A stretch of DNA of 27,060 bases. It comes from Mucilaginibacter sp. UBA4741. Its GTDB lineage: Bacteria; Bacteroidota; Bacteroidia; Sphingobacteriales; Sphingobacteriaceae. Below, in pieces: positions 17,036 to 24,719 of the stretch. How positions within the stretch are numbered: position 1 is the first letter of the stretch; every line of letters begins with the position of its first letter. Below the pieces are notes generated by a model. The model saw only the letters and a program-made list of their open reading frames with translations. It was not told the origin of the DNA and did no database searches. Where the stretch lies: positions 1-27,060 of the forward strand of contig DHIR01000095.1 in assembly GCA_002403905.1 (NCBI GenBank), given 5' to 3'. The translations under genes and the position numbers were made by a program.

Positions 17036-18124
17036 TTAGTTTTGCGATTTAGGCTCAGACGTTAGTTTTTTTATCAACTCTGTTTCTTCTGGTTTGTAAG
17101 ACGAACCATCCTTACGGAAAATATCATGGAACCATAAAACAGGCTCGGCACCACTTGGCATAGGGGTATCCCAAGCGTAAATAGTATTGGTTTTACCCGA
17201 TACAAAGCCCCAGTTTATAGCGCCTACATTTTCATGCTTCAACATCGGCATAACCGTGCCGAAAGTACTTTTACGCGGGCGGGCCATATACTCGGTACAG
17301 ATCAATGGTTTGCCATGTGTTTTAAGCAGGCGCACTACATTAAGGTGTGCAGGCTCTTCGTCGTAGTTATGGTAGGTAATAATATCAGAGTTTAACGCCT
17401 GGAAAGCATTTAGTTTTTCAAATGTCCAATCCCATAAACCTGCAGATAGCGGCTGATCAGGATTTACATCGCGGCCCCAGCTAAATACGCTGGCCAGCAA
17501 TGGCATTGACGCTTCTTTTTTGCCGCTATTGCCTGGCTCGTTAAATAGATCCCACAATAAAATACGTTTATCATGCGCGAAAGTGGTCAATACGTCTTTT
17601 ACATAATGTTGCAGCAGCGCCATTTCTTTTGGGTCTTTTAGGGCACCTATACCAGGGTCCTGCACCCAGCCTGAGTTATGTATACCCGGTTTTGGCGCGG
17701 GTTGTTTACCGGCTTTTGGCGCGGGGTTCCAGCAGTCATCAAAAAACACAAAAATGGTTTGGATATGGTGCTTATCGGCAATAGCTAAATATTGGTTTAC
17801 ACGCGATTTAAACCCTTTCGGGTCCTCGGTATAAGCCACGCTATGCAGGAAAACCCGCATGGCATTAAAGCCAATGCCTTGCGCATAGCCTAACTCTCTA
17901 TCAATAGTTTTCGGGTCGAAAGTATCGGCCTGCCACATTTCAAGCTGGTTAATGGCAGTGCTCGGTGTAAAATTAGCGCCTGCAACCCATGCGTGTTGTT
18001 TTGACCATTGATTAGCTTTTTCTACAGACCATACTTTGCCTGTTACTGCCTTAGTTTGCGCGTTTGCCGCACCCACGCCCAACATAAGCAGGGCGCCTAA
18101 TACCAATTGAGTTACCTTTTTCAT
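17036..18124 (-). CDS. Secreted GH5-like (cellulase-fold) glycoside hydrolase
   Basis: A 362-residue exported TIM-barrel enzyme (signal peptide about 1-22, ending GAANA). The clan-A acid/base Glu is E196 in LLWDLFNEPGNSG and the likely nucleophile is E278 in PLICTEYMAR. FNAMRVFLHS (86-95) and TIFVFFDDCWNP (123-134) match the barrel strands of GH5-like proteins. It is close to uncharacterised proteins often labelled cellulase or 1,4-beta-xylanase, so substrate is open. It is on the same strand as the GH106 operon, but the operon's own promoter sits just past its stop, so it is probably a separate transcript. The 17-base regulatory element of copy 2 lies 117 bases upstream of its start in the opposite orientation, so it could be controlled divergently. 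No clear minus-strand -7 box was found. Confidence 0.87.
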   Translation of the reverse strand: MKKVTQLVLGALLMLGVGAANAQTKAVTGKVWSVEKANQWSKQHAWVAGANFTPSTAINQLEMWQADTFDPKTIDRELGYAQGIGFNAMRVFLHSVAYTEDPKGFKSRVNQYLAIADKHHIQTIFVFFDDCWNPAPKAGKQPAPKPGIHNSGWVQDPGIGALKDPKEMALLQHYVKDVLTTFAHDKRILLWDLFNEPGNSGKKEASMPLLASVFSWGRDVNPDQPLSAGLWDWTFEKLNAFQALNSDIITYHNYDEEPAHLNVVRLLKTHGKPLICTEYMARPRKSTFGTVMPMLKHENVGAINWGFVSGKTNTIYAWDTPMPSGAEPVLWFHDIFRKDGSSYKPEETELIKKLTSEPKSQN

Positions 18125-18240
18125 TTAGTTTGTATTGTTTATTCGATGGTTTATTTGGTTTGATCGCCGTTAAGAACAGCGATCTAAAATTTGCTAATAT
18201 TACGCACTTTTATTCATAAAACGGATAGCTTTACCATTAA

Positions 18241-18292
18241 GACAGTACAGGATGGATTATTATTATCCTAACCTTATGTTTGATAAACTATT
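18241..18292 (+). promoter_or_regulatory. Shared regulated promoter, copy 2 (drives the 18325 gene pair)
   Basis: Same architecture as copy 1 on the plus strand: GACAGTACAGGATGGAT (18241-18257), a 17-base spacer, then TATGTTTGATAAACTATT with the -7 box TATGTTTG at 18275-18282. The expected transcription start is near 18289, leaving about 36 bases of leader before ATG 18325. Exact conservation of the distal element and of the spacer length, with a diverged spacer sequence, is the pattern expected from selection on a regulator site and a core promoter. Confidence 0.82.
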
Positions 18293-18324
18293 ATAAACAA
18301 CCGGCAATCCATTGCTATAATTAT

Positions 18325-20010
18325 ATGATCTCAAAAAAAAATAACATCAGCCCAAAGCTGATAGTGTGTCTTGCAGTCTGCCTGTTTTGTTTGAACACTA
18401 AAGCACAAAGCGTTAAAGTTGTGCAGTCTGGGCCCAAAATCGTCAATATTGTAAACTTCATACGCCTGCTTGAACCGCGCGATGCCAAAATAACCCAGGA
18501 TGTGTTGTATCAAACAGTTGTAAAACAGGTGGAGATCATGAAGAAATACCATTTGGGCGGTACCTTTCTTTTACAGTATGATGCGTTTATGGATAAACGT
18601 TACCAAACCTTATTAGCCGGTTTACCCAAAGGGACTTTTGAGATAGGTGCCTGGTGGGAAATACCGCAGCCTTTGGTTGAAAACGCAGGCATGAAATGGC
18701 GCGGACGTTATCCGTGGGATTGGCGCGCCAACATTGGTTTCTCTACCGGCTATACCCCTGCCGAGCGCGAAAAGATCATAGACGTTTACTTTACCGATTT
18801 CAAAAAGATATTTGGCTATTACCCTAAAACTGTCGCCTCATGGTTTATTGATGCTTATAGCCTGAATTACATGTACGAAAAGTACCATATTGTAGCATCG
18901 GCTAATTGTAAGGACCAATACGGTACTGATGGTTATACCCTTTGGGGCGGCTACTGGAACCAGGCTTATTATCCAAGCAAGATAAACTCGTATATGCCGG
19001 CGCAGCATGCGGATAAGCAGATACCTGTACCTATCTTCCGCCTGTTGGGCAGCGATCCGGTGCGCCAGTATGATACCGGCTTAGGTTCGACACGCCAGGG
19101 TGTAATTACTTTGGAGCCTGTCTACAAATTTGGCGGTGGTGATTCAACCTGGGTAAACTGGTTCTTTAAATCGTTTACGGATGAGAAATCATTGGGCTTT
19201 AATTATACGCAGGCCGGGCAGGAAAACTCTTTTACGTGGGATGCCATGAAAAAGGGCTTTGAGCTGCAAATGCCGTTAATTGCCAAACTGCGCAATGAGC
19301 ATAAGATAAGGGTTGAAACTATGGAGCAATCCGGCACTTGGTTCAAGAAGAATTATAAAGTTACGCCTGCCACTTCATTTACCGTTACTAAAGATATTGA
19401 AGGCAGCGACCTGAAAACGGCCTGGTTCAACAGCCGCTTTTACAGGGTGAATATCTTATGGGAACATAACACCTTACGCATTCGCGATATCCATTTGTTT
19501 GATGAAGCCTTCCCATCGATATATGAAACGCAGGCGGCAACATCAAACGAGTGCATATTTTACACGTTGCCGATAGTTGACGGCTACATTTGGAGCAGGC
19601 GCAACCAGATAGCGGGCCTGCGCATAAAAGCGATGGTGGACGGTAAGGAAGTGCCCGTAGAGGGCGGCGAACCAAAGTTCACCAATACGCAAGGAACATT
19701 ACATATCTCATGGCCGTTAACTACCGTTGATGGCTCGCTGGAAATGGAGATGACCGAAGGCACGCTTAAAATGAACCTAATAAGCAAGGCTAAACTCGAT
19801 TGGTATTTTGATTTGAATATAGCGGCTACAGCCGCAGCCAAACTACCTTTCCAAAACATCAATGCAACCAATGTGGAGTGTAAGTTTGAGAACACCAGTT
19901 ATAAACTAAAAGCTGTTAAAGGCACTTTCAGTAAACCCGATAATGGCGCGGTGTTGAGGTTAAAACCATTGATGAATAGCATTATTTTAAACACTGCCGA
20001 TACAAAATAA
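18325..20010 (+). CDS. Secreted probable DUF3863-family protein
   Basis: A 561-residue exported protein. I choose ATG 18325 because a typical signal peptide follows (KLIVCLAVCLFCLNTKAQ); an in-frame TTG at 18280 would lie inside the promoter. The N-terminal 300 residues look like an alpha/beta barrel with conserved aromatic and acidic stretches: GTFEIGAWWEIPQPL, YPWDWRANIGFSTGY, TVASWFIDAYSLNYMYE, DGYTLWGGYWNQAYYPS. This recalls the Bacteroidota families DUF3863/DUF3864 and more distantly NodB- or GH57-like barrels; I am not certain of the family and name no reaction. The last 200 residues are beta-rich. It starts a two-gene operon with the DUF1080 gene (14 bases apart) and is placed behind the promoter shared with the rhamnosidase operon, so a role in the same carbohydrate pathway is likely. 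Confidence 0.72.
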   Translation: MISKKNNISPKLIVCLAVCLFCLNTKAQSVKVVQSGPKIVNIVNFIRLLEPRDAKITQDVLYQTVVKQVEIMKKYHLGGTFLLQYDAFMDKRYQTLLAGLPKGTFEIGAWWEIPQPLVENAGMKWRGRYPWDWRANIGFSTGYTPAEREKIIDVYFTDFKKIFGYYPKTVASWFIDAYSLNYMYEKYHIVASANCKDQYGTDGYTLWGGYWNQAYYPSKINSYMPAQHADKQIPVPIFRLLGSDPVRQYDTGLGSTRQGVITLEPVYKFGGGDSTWVNWFFKSFTDEKSLGFNYTQAGQENSFTWDAMKKGFELQMPLIAKLRNEHKIRVETMEQSGTWFKKNYKVTPATSFTVTKDIEGSDLKTAWFNSRFYRVNILWEHNTLRIRDIHLFDEAFPSIYETQAATSNECIFYTLPIVDGYIWSRRNQIAGLRIKAMVDGKEVPVEGGEPKFTNTQGTLHISWPLTTVDGSLEMEMTEGTLKMNLISKAKLDWYFDLNIAATAAAKLPFQNINATNVECKFENTSYKLKAVKGTFSKPDNGAVLRLKPLMNSIILNTADTK

Positions 20011-20024
20011 TTTAACCCTCTATT

Positions 20025-20837
20025 ATGAAACTAAGATCTAAACTGTTTATTTGCCTGCTTGCTGCTGGTACAATGGCTCATGCGCAGGGCACAGCACCAA
20101 AATCAGCGATACATAATGATCCGTTTACGCAGCCTGCGCCGTTGGATTTTAACGACCATGAAGGCTATGTATCCTTATTTGATGGCAAGACTTTAACGGA
20201 TTGGGACGGCAATCCAAAATTCTGGCGCGTTGAGGATGGCGCAATAATAGGCGAATCGACAAAAGAGAACCCGAGCGGTAACAGCTATATTGTTTACAAA
20301 GGCATGAAAGCCAAAGATTTCACCTTGAAATTTGAAATTAAAGTTGATGGCGAAGGTGGCAGCGGCATACAATATCGCAGCCAAACCGGCGTACCATGGC
20401 GCACTGCCATAGCTGCAAATGTAACAGCAAATGTTGGCCCGGTAAATTTAAACTGGATGATGACCGGCCCACAGGCAGATTTCTGGCCATCGGCAAAGTA
20501 TTGGACCGGGCAATTTTATTCAGAAAATACACCTATGCGTATACTGGCCTGGCGCGGGCAGGTGGTTGAGGGCTTTAGTACCAAATCAAAACGGTTAATG
20601 GGCAATATTGGCGACATTATGGACCTGGCCAAAGTTGTAAAGAAAAACGACTGGAACGAGTATACCGTAATAGCGCGGGGCGGCGTTTTTATCCATATCA
20701 TCAACGGACAGGTAATGGCGGTTATGATAGATGATGACCCAAAATCTTCAAATAATTTAGCAGGCTATATCGGGATAGAAATAGAATCTATCACCAAGAT
20801 ATACGTTAGGAATATGTGGATCAAAAAGCTCAAGTAG
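20025..20837 (+). CDS. Secreted DUF1080 (3-keto-glycoside hydrolase-like) protein
   Basis: A 270-residue exported protein (signal peptide about 1-21, ending MAHAQ) with a single concanavalin-like DUF1080 domain. Hallmarks are YVSLFDGKTLTDWDGNPKFW, VEDGAIIGEST, FTLKFEIKVDGEGGSGIQYR and NDWNEYTVIARGG, ending GYIGIEIESITKIYVRNMWI. Some DUF1080 members hydrolyse or eliminate 3-keto-disaccharides and 3-keto-glycosides made by Gfo/Idh/MocA-type dehydrogenases; no such dehydrogenase is in this window. The domain has an unusual insertion around residues 120-165 (VGPVNLNWMMTGPQADFWPS). It is second in the operon with the DUF3863-like gene and is followed by a hairpin terminator. Confidence 0.88.
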   Translation: MKLRSKLFICLLAAGTMAHAQGTAPKSAIHNDPFTQPAPLDFNDHEGYVSLFDGKTLTDWDGNPKFWRVEDGAIIGESTKENPSGNSYIVYKGMKAKDFTLKFEIKVDGEGGSGIQYRSQTGVPWRTAIAANVTANVGPVNLNWMMTGPQADFWPSAKYWTGQFYSENTPMRILAWRGQVVEGFSTKSKRLMGNIGDIMDLAKVVKKNDWNEYTVIARGGVFIHIINGQVMAVMIDDDPKSSNNLAGYIGIEIESITKIYVRNMWIKKLK

Positions 20838-20857
20838 GCTATCGTTTACCAATAAAG

Positions 20858-20884
20858 AAGCTACCTCGTCGGGTAGTTTTTTTT
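20858..20884 (+). terminator. Rho-independent terminator after the DUF1080 gene
   Basis: Eight-pair stem (left arm AAGCTACC 20858-20865, loop 20866-20871, right arm GGTAGTTT 20872-20879, one G-T pair) followed directly by T residues to 20884. It lies 20 bases past the DUF1080 stop, between convergent genes, and may also act weakly for the GH32 gene on the other strand. Confidence 0.8.
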
Positions 20885-20900
20885 ATTTTATATAGTTTAA

Positions 20901-22433
20901 CTATTTCTGATTAACATCCCACATCTTCATGCTTTTTATTACCGCTTTACCCTCGGCAAATACAGAAAGGCTGGTGGCATTTATGTCCGGGTAGATCATG
21001 GTTGAAATAACCTTTTCGCCGTCATTGCCAAATACTTCTAATGATGAGTTATCTACCAATACCTGTATCTTAACAACGCCATCAATAGCTTTCATAGGGG
21101 CTCTTTGCTCCAGGTTTCTGCGCGATTTATTTCCCATTTCTGATATGGTGCAATCAATAAACAGCTCGCCCCGCTCCACATCATAACCCACGTTCACATT
21201 TTTGGTGATATCAGGATTCTCTACAATATTAAACCCAACCTTTTTTGCTTTATCAATGTTAAACTCGGCCTCTATCCAATAAGAGTTACCGGCATACGGC
21301 CGCTCTTTATTTAAACTGATACGGGTATCATTAATAGGCATATTCTTTTTTAACAAAACCTTTTCGGCTGCATATTTTGAAAGCGATTTTGTAACTATCG
21401 ATGATGGCGATTGTATCAACCGTAAGCCATCCTCAGTAGTTTTTAATGACAGATCATGAGGTATAGACATCTGTCCCTTCCACGGGTAAGTTTCCCTGCG
21501 TCCATCCTGCATCCAGCCCAATAGTATCTTTTTGTTTTGTGGTGCATCGCGCCAGGCTATCGCGGCATAAAAAGCATCGCCATAATCAACCGGCAATACT
21601 TTAGTACCGTTATTATCGTCTTTAAAAGTTTCGCCATCAAAATCGCCCACAAAATATTGAATAAGTGGGCCATGATCTCCGCCTGATGATACAAACAGCA
21701 CCCATTTAATTTTTGTAGGATCACCATCAACCACCAATGGTAATAATGATGGGCACTCCCAGCCATTTCGAGTATATCCTGCCGGGCCAAAATCACTTAG
21801 TTTTGCCCATTCTTTTAAGTTCTGTGATGCATAAAACCTAACCATGTGTTCATTCACCATAGAAACAGTCATGATCCATTGCCTGCTTGGCCCATGCCAA
21901 AACACATTCGGGTCCCTAAAATCTCTTTTATTCAGATCAATAACCGGGTTACTGGCGTATTGCTTATAGGATAGGCCATTGTCATTACTATAAGCAATAT
22001 ATTGCGACTCTTTATTCTGTTTGGGTTGGTCGGCAGTAAAAATGGCTACAATTGGCGGCTTGCCGTTGATACCAAATCCGCTGGTATTATTTTTATCAAC
22101 CACTGCAGATCCTGAGTAAATAAAGGTAGTGGTGTCTTTGCTAACAATCTCTGGTATAGCAACCGGCAGGTAGTCCCATTTTATCAAATCACGACTGGTA
22201 GCATGGCCCCAGCTCATGTGTCCCCATTTATTTTCGAAAGGGTTATGCTGATAATATAATTGAAATTCGCCATTTAAAACAAGTAACCCGTTTGGGTCAT
22301 TTGTCCAATTTTGTTCAGGCGAAAAATGATACTTTGGTTTCCATTGCGGGGTGGGTACTCCTACCTTTCTCTGGCTAAATACTTTTACTGTCGCCAATAA
22401 AAGTATGATAACGATAAATTTCTTACTCAACAT
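20901..22433 (-). CDS. Secreted GH32 fructan/sucrose hydrolase
   Basis: A 510-residue exported enzyme (signal peptide about 1-20) with every GH32 landmark: nucleophile D46 in NWTNDPNG, the YYQHNPFENKWGHMSWGHATS block, transition-state stabiliser D174 in FRDPNVFW, and acid/base E226 in WECPSLLPL. The five-bladed propeller ends near residue 340 and the C-terminal beta-sandwich (about 350-505) includes SSLEVFGNDGEKVIST. It should cleave beta-fructofuranosides such as levan, inulin or sucrose; which one cannot be told. It stands alone on the minus strand. Upstream there is a near-consensus minus-strand -7 box, TATCTTTA (22520 to 22513), and an inverted repeat GTGTG-N5-CACAC (22488-22502), both uncertain. 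Confidence 0.95.
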   Translation of the reverse strand: MLSKKFIVIILLLATVKVFSQRKVGVPTPQWKPKYHFSPEQNWTNDPNGLLVLNGEFQLYYQHNPFENKWGHMSWGHATSRDLIKWDYLPVAIPEIVSKDTTTFIYSGSAVVDKNNTSGFGINGKPPIVAIFTADQPKQNKESQYIAYSNDNGLSYKQYASNPVIDLNKRDFRDPNVFWHGPSRQWIMTVSMVNEHMVRFYASQNLKEWAKLSDFGPAGYTRNGWECPSLLPLVVDGDPTKIKWVLFVSSGGDHGPLIQYFVGDFDGETFKDDNNGTKVLPVDYGDAFYAAIAWRDAPQNKKILLGWMQDGRRETYPWKGQMSIPHDLSLKTTEDGLRLIQSPSSIVTKSLSKYAAEKVLLKKNMPINDTRISLNKERPYAGNSYWIEAEFNIDKAKKVGFNIVENPDITKNVNVGYDVERGELFIDCTISEMGNKSRRNLEQRAPMKAIDGVVKIQVLVDNSSLEVFGNDGEKVISTMIYPDINATSLSVFAEGKAVIKSMKMWDVNQK

Positions 22434-22811
22434 TGTTTAAAGCAACGATTAGTATAGTTAAATAATAAATTAATAGGTTATATCCGGGTGTGTTGGTCAC
22501 ACTTTCGGTTTTTAAAGATAGCATATTAGGTGATAATTAAAAATTATTAATATACAGAAAGGGAACCAATTGGCCGTAATGAATTAAAACCCATTTATTA
22601 AGAAACCACACCAGGGGTATTATTGAAAAAGCCAACTGCCCGGTTTTGATCGTATCGTACCAGGCAAGGTTGGACTCGATTGGTTATCAGACCATACAGA
22701 TATTTACATGATTGTTTTAATTCACCGGAAAAGATTTTTTTCAGAAAATATTAGCAAAGTTTTTTAGCAATTTATTTCAATTAAAAAATTAAATTTATTT
22801 AAAATTGCTTC
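22434..22811. other. 378-bp divergent intergenic region
   Basis: I see no credible gene here. It separates the divergent GH32 and five-helix membrane-protein genes and should hold both promoters. Visible elements are the inverted repeat GTGTG-N5-CACAC at 22488-22502, in the probable GH32 leader; a minus-strand near -7 box at 22513-22520; and a very AT-rich stretch 22730-22811 with an 8-base inverted repeat (22766-22773 and 22802-22809) just before ATG 22812. Confidence 0.5.
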
Positions 22812-23327
22812 ATGAATAACGATCTTTTCTCTGCAATATCAAGATTCGAACTTATGGCCTTTTTTTCAGGCTATCCATTAATTTATACGCTTACCCTTGT
22901 TATTGCCGGAAATGATCTGTTAAAAGAGAAATTTATTGGTCGTACTATCCCGCTTTTACCGTTAGCATATGCATTGGTTGGCACATTATTTCTGGGTTTT
23001 CAATTTAAAAAATTGTTTCCCGACTATTCCTTTGAGCATATCAGGCTCACTATAAAACAACCCGGCTTAGTTGCATGGGGGCTCCTTTCCATCCTTTTTT
23101 GGATTCCGACCTTCAACAGAAAAACTATTCTAAGTTTGTTGCATAGCCTCGTTTTTTTCGTTCTGCTGGCAACCGACCTGTTTATGCTATTATCATCGCA
23201 ATCGGCAGATAATAATATGGTAAGGAATGATATGGAGGTATATGTCAATAGCCTTCTGTTAAACGTGGGCGCTTTTGCAGTATTAATAACATTATGCTAC
23301 TTCTTCCCATCTTTTAAAAAGAAATAA
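22812..23327 (+). CDS. Five-helix integral membrane protein, function unknown
   Basis: A 171-residue hydrophobic protein that I do not recognise. Predicted membrane helices are about 14-33, 45-65, 86-102, 106-128 and 144-166, joined by short charged loops (KKLFPDYSFEHIRLTIKQ, residues 66-83; SADNNMVRNDMEVY, 131-144), and it ends with lysines (SFKKK). There is no cleavable signal, no cysteine pair and no obvious catalytic residue. It is transcribed alone, divergent from GH32 and about 195 bases ahead of the YceI-like operon. The length, helix spacing and clean ATG support a real gene. Its function is not deducible. Confidence 0.75.
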   Translation: MNNDLFSAISRFELMAFFSGYPLIYTLTLVIAGNDLLKEKFIGRTIPLLPLAYALVGTLFLGFQFKKLFPDYSFEHIRLTIKQPGLVAWGLLSILFWIPTFNRKTILSLLHSLVFFVLLATDLFMLLSSQSADNNMVRNDMEVYVNSLLLNVGAFAVLITLCYFFPSFKKK

Positions 23328-23522
23328 AACTCTTTTTTTTTGATTTCTTTTGTTGTTATTTCAGTAATAAACAGCGGTGATACTCTGTGCGCGCATAATT
23401 TTCCAATTATGTAATTAATGTCATTTTATTATCTGACTATGGTCATTGTACTGCCGGGTTCCAACCGACACTTTTGATGCGTAAATAATTATAGTTAAAC
23501 AACTCTTCAAATAAAACACATT

Positions 23523-24299
23523 ATGAAACATTTTAACAAAATGCTACTGGCTATCCTGGTATTAATCAGCAGTTACGGACTAATCGCCAGCTGCACTAAT
23601 AAGAACATCCCGTTGCCTGCTTCTGTTTCCACAGGGGTAATAATCAATCACGGCAACCATATTCACCTCTCCGGTTTAACGGTGGGCGATACCACACAAT
23701 GGAAATTTGATAAAGCACATAGTTCTGTAAACTGGTCAAGCCCGTTTGAGGGTGTGGGCGCACCTCTTACCGGCAAGTTTAACCAGTTTGGCGTAGCCGA
23801 AGTAACTACTGCCAAAATGCTTAGCTACGCTACAACCGCGCAGCCATTACCTGATACCTCCTGGGCATTTTATGAAAATGTGCCGGCGAAAACACATTTT
23901 AGCGGGTATGTTCAAATTAACCAGGTTAATACCGGCGAGCCGGGTCGCGATGGTGGTTGCCTGGTTTCTACATTAGGTACTACCGCCATTGTAACCGGAA
24001 CACAAAATCTTTCGGTTACAAACGTTGCACTGATAAAAACAACAAAGGTAGAGTTTGACCCGCTTAGTAATAATTATATAGCCACATTTAATTTTACCTG
24101 GAAAGGTAACCTGGGGGTGCCGCTTACAAAATCTATTGTTGGCAAGTTAACTTATATTCCGTCGGCAGTATTTTCTACACACCACGAGTTTGGATTGAGT
24201 TTAGCCTTCCAGATCAATTGCAGGGATTATGGCATCACAAGCGCTAATGTTGCTGATGTGATTACCATTCAGGTTAATACAAACTTTAATAACCAATAA
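23523..24299 (+). CDS. YceI-like lipoprotein
   Basis: A 258-residue lipoprotein: a hydrophobic signal ends in lipobox I21-A-S-C24. The mature part begins its beta-barrel with WKFDKAHSSVNWSSPFEGVG and ends that repeat with GAPLTGKFNQFG, the classical opening of YceI lipocalin-like proteins, which bind polyisoprenoid or other amphiphilic ligands. Later strands (KTTKVEFDPLSNNYIATFNF, LTKSIVGKLTYIPS, EFGLSLAFQINCRDYGI) fit the same fold, but the protein is longer than ordinary YceI (about 190 residues) because of extra loops around 85-135. It starts an operon with a CX4CH lipoprotein (17 bases downstream) and a DUF5777 barrel. YceI proteins often occur beside cytochromes in Bacteroidota; a ligand or quinone-like partner is only a guess. 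Confidence 0.8.
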   Translation: MKHFNKMLLAILVLISSYGLIASCTNKNIPLPASVSTGVIINHGNHIHLSGLTVGDTTQWKFDKAHSSVNWSSPFEGVGAPLTGKFNQFGVAEVTTAKMLSYATTAQPLPDTSWAFYENVPAKTHFSGYVQINQVNTGEPGRDGGCLVSTLGTTAIVTGTQNLSVTNVALIKTTKVEFDPLSNNYIATFNFTWKGNLGVPLTKSIVGKLTYIPSAVFSTHHEFGLSLAFQINCRDYGITSANVADVITIQVNTNFNNQ

Positions 24300-24316
24300 T
24301 TTCAAAACTAATTGCC

Positions 24317-24700
24317 ATGAAACGAATAGTAATATTTATAGGCCTCTGTTTTGTAATTGCAGTCAGTGTTACCGGGTGCTATAAGGATATTAACCTGCCA
24401 ACACCCGCCGCTGATCCGAACGGACCGCCACAACAATTGAGCTTTAAAACTGATATTGCGCCCTTGCTGAATACCAATTGCGCCTTGTCAGGCTGCCACG
24501 TATCGGGCTCACAAAAGCCCGATATGAGAACAGCAGTATCCTACCTCAGCCTGGTTAACGGCGGATATGTAAATACCCTTTTTCCTAATCAAAGTATATT
24601 ATATATCATGATCAATGGAAATATGCAGGAACATATTCCAAGCGCCGTAGACAGGAAGAAAGTTTATGACTGGATAAGAACCGGCGCTCTTAATAATTAA
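24317..24700 (+). CDS. Small lipoprotein cytochrome with CX4CH motif
   Basis: A 127-residue lipoprotein (lipobox V18-T-G-C21) resembling the small heme domains of Bacteroidota. Its only heme-like motif is CALSGCH (C55, C60, H61), which is CX4CH instead of the usual CX2CH. The surroundings match a cytochrome: FKTDIAPLLNTNC before it, and a distal region YIMINGNMQEHIPSA (M103, H106) followed by a C-terminal helix VYDWIRTGALNN like that of PSCyt1-type domains. If heme is attached it would be an outer-membrane-anchored electron carrier. Alternatively, the two cysteines could form a disulfide in a protein that has lost heme. It is second in the operon, with the DUF5777 barrel gene 19 bases downstream. 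Confidence 0.82.
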   Translation: MKRIVIFIGLCFVIAVSVTGCYKDINLPTPAADPNGPPQQLSFKTDIAPLLNTNCALSGCHVSGSQKPDMRTAVSYLSLVNGGYVNTLFPNQSILYIMINGNMQEHIPSAVDRKKVYDWIRTGALNN

Positions 24701-24719
24701 CCTACTTAAAATTAACGAC

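Noticed and set aside
17009..18257. A 17-bp perfect inverted repeat flanking the GH5-like gene, as for an invertible DNA segment.
   Set aside because: Similarity continues outward on both sides through the -7 boxes with fixed 17-base spacing and no invertase gene is present, so a shared promoter explains it better. Long-read detection of both orientations would revive the idea.
18280..18324. TTG start for the DUF3863-like gene.
   Set aside because: The codon lies inside the -7 box of the shared promoter, so it would be upstream of the transcript start; ATG 18325 precedes the signal peptide.
22766..22809. AGCAATTT / AAATTGCT inverted repeat before ATG 22812 as an operator or hairpin.
   Set aside because: It is short, lies in a very AT-rich stretch and has a 28-base gap; mentioned only within the intergenic feature.
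23447..23453. TGTACTG upstream of the YceI-like gene resembles part of the shared regulatory element.
   Set aside because: Only seven bases match, the orientation is reversed and no TAnnTTTG follows at the right distance; chance is sufficient.
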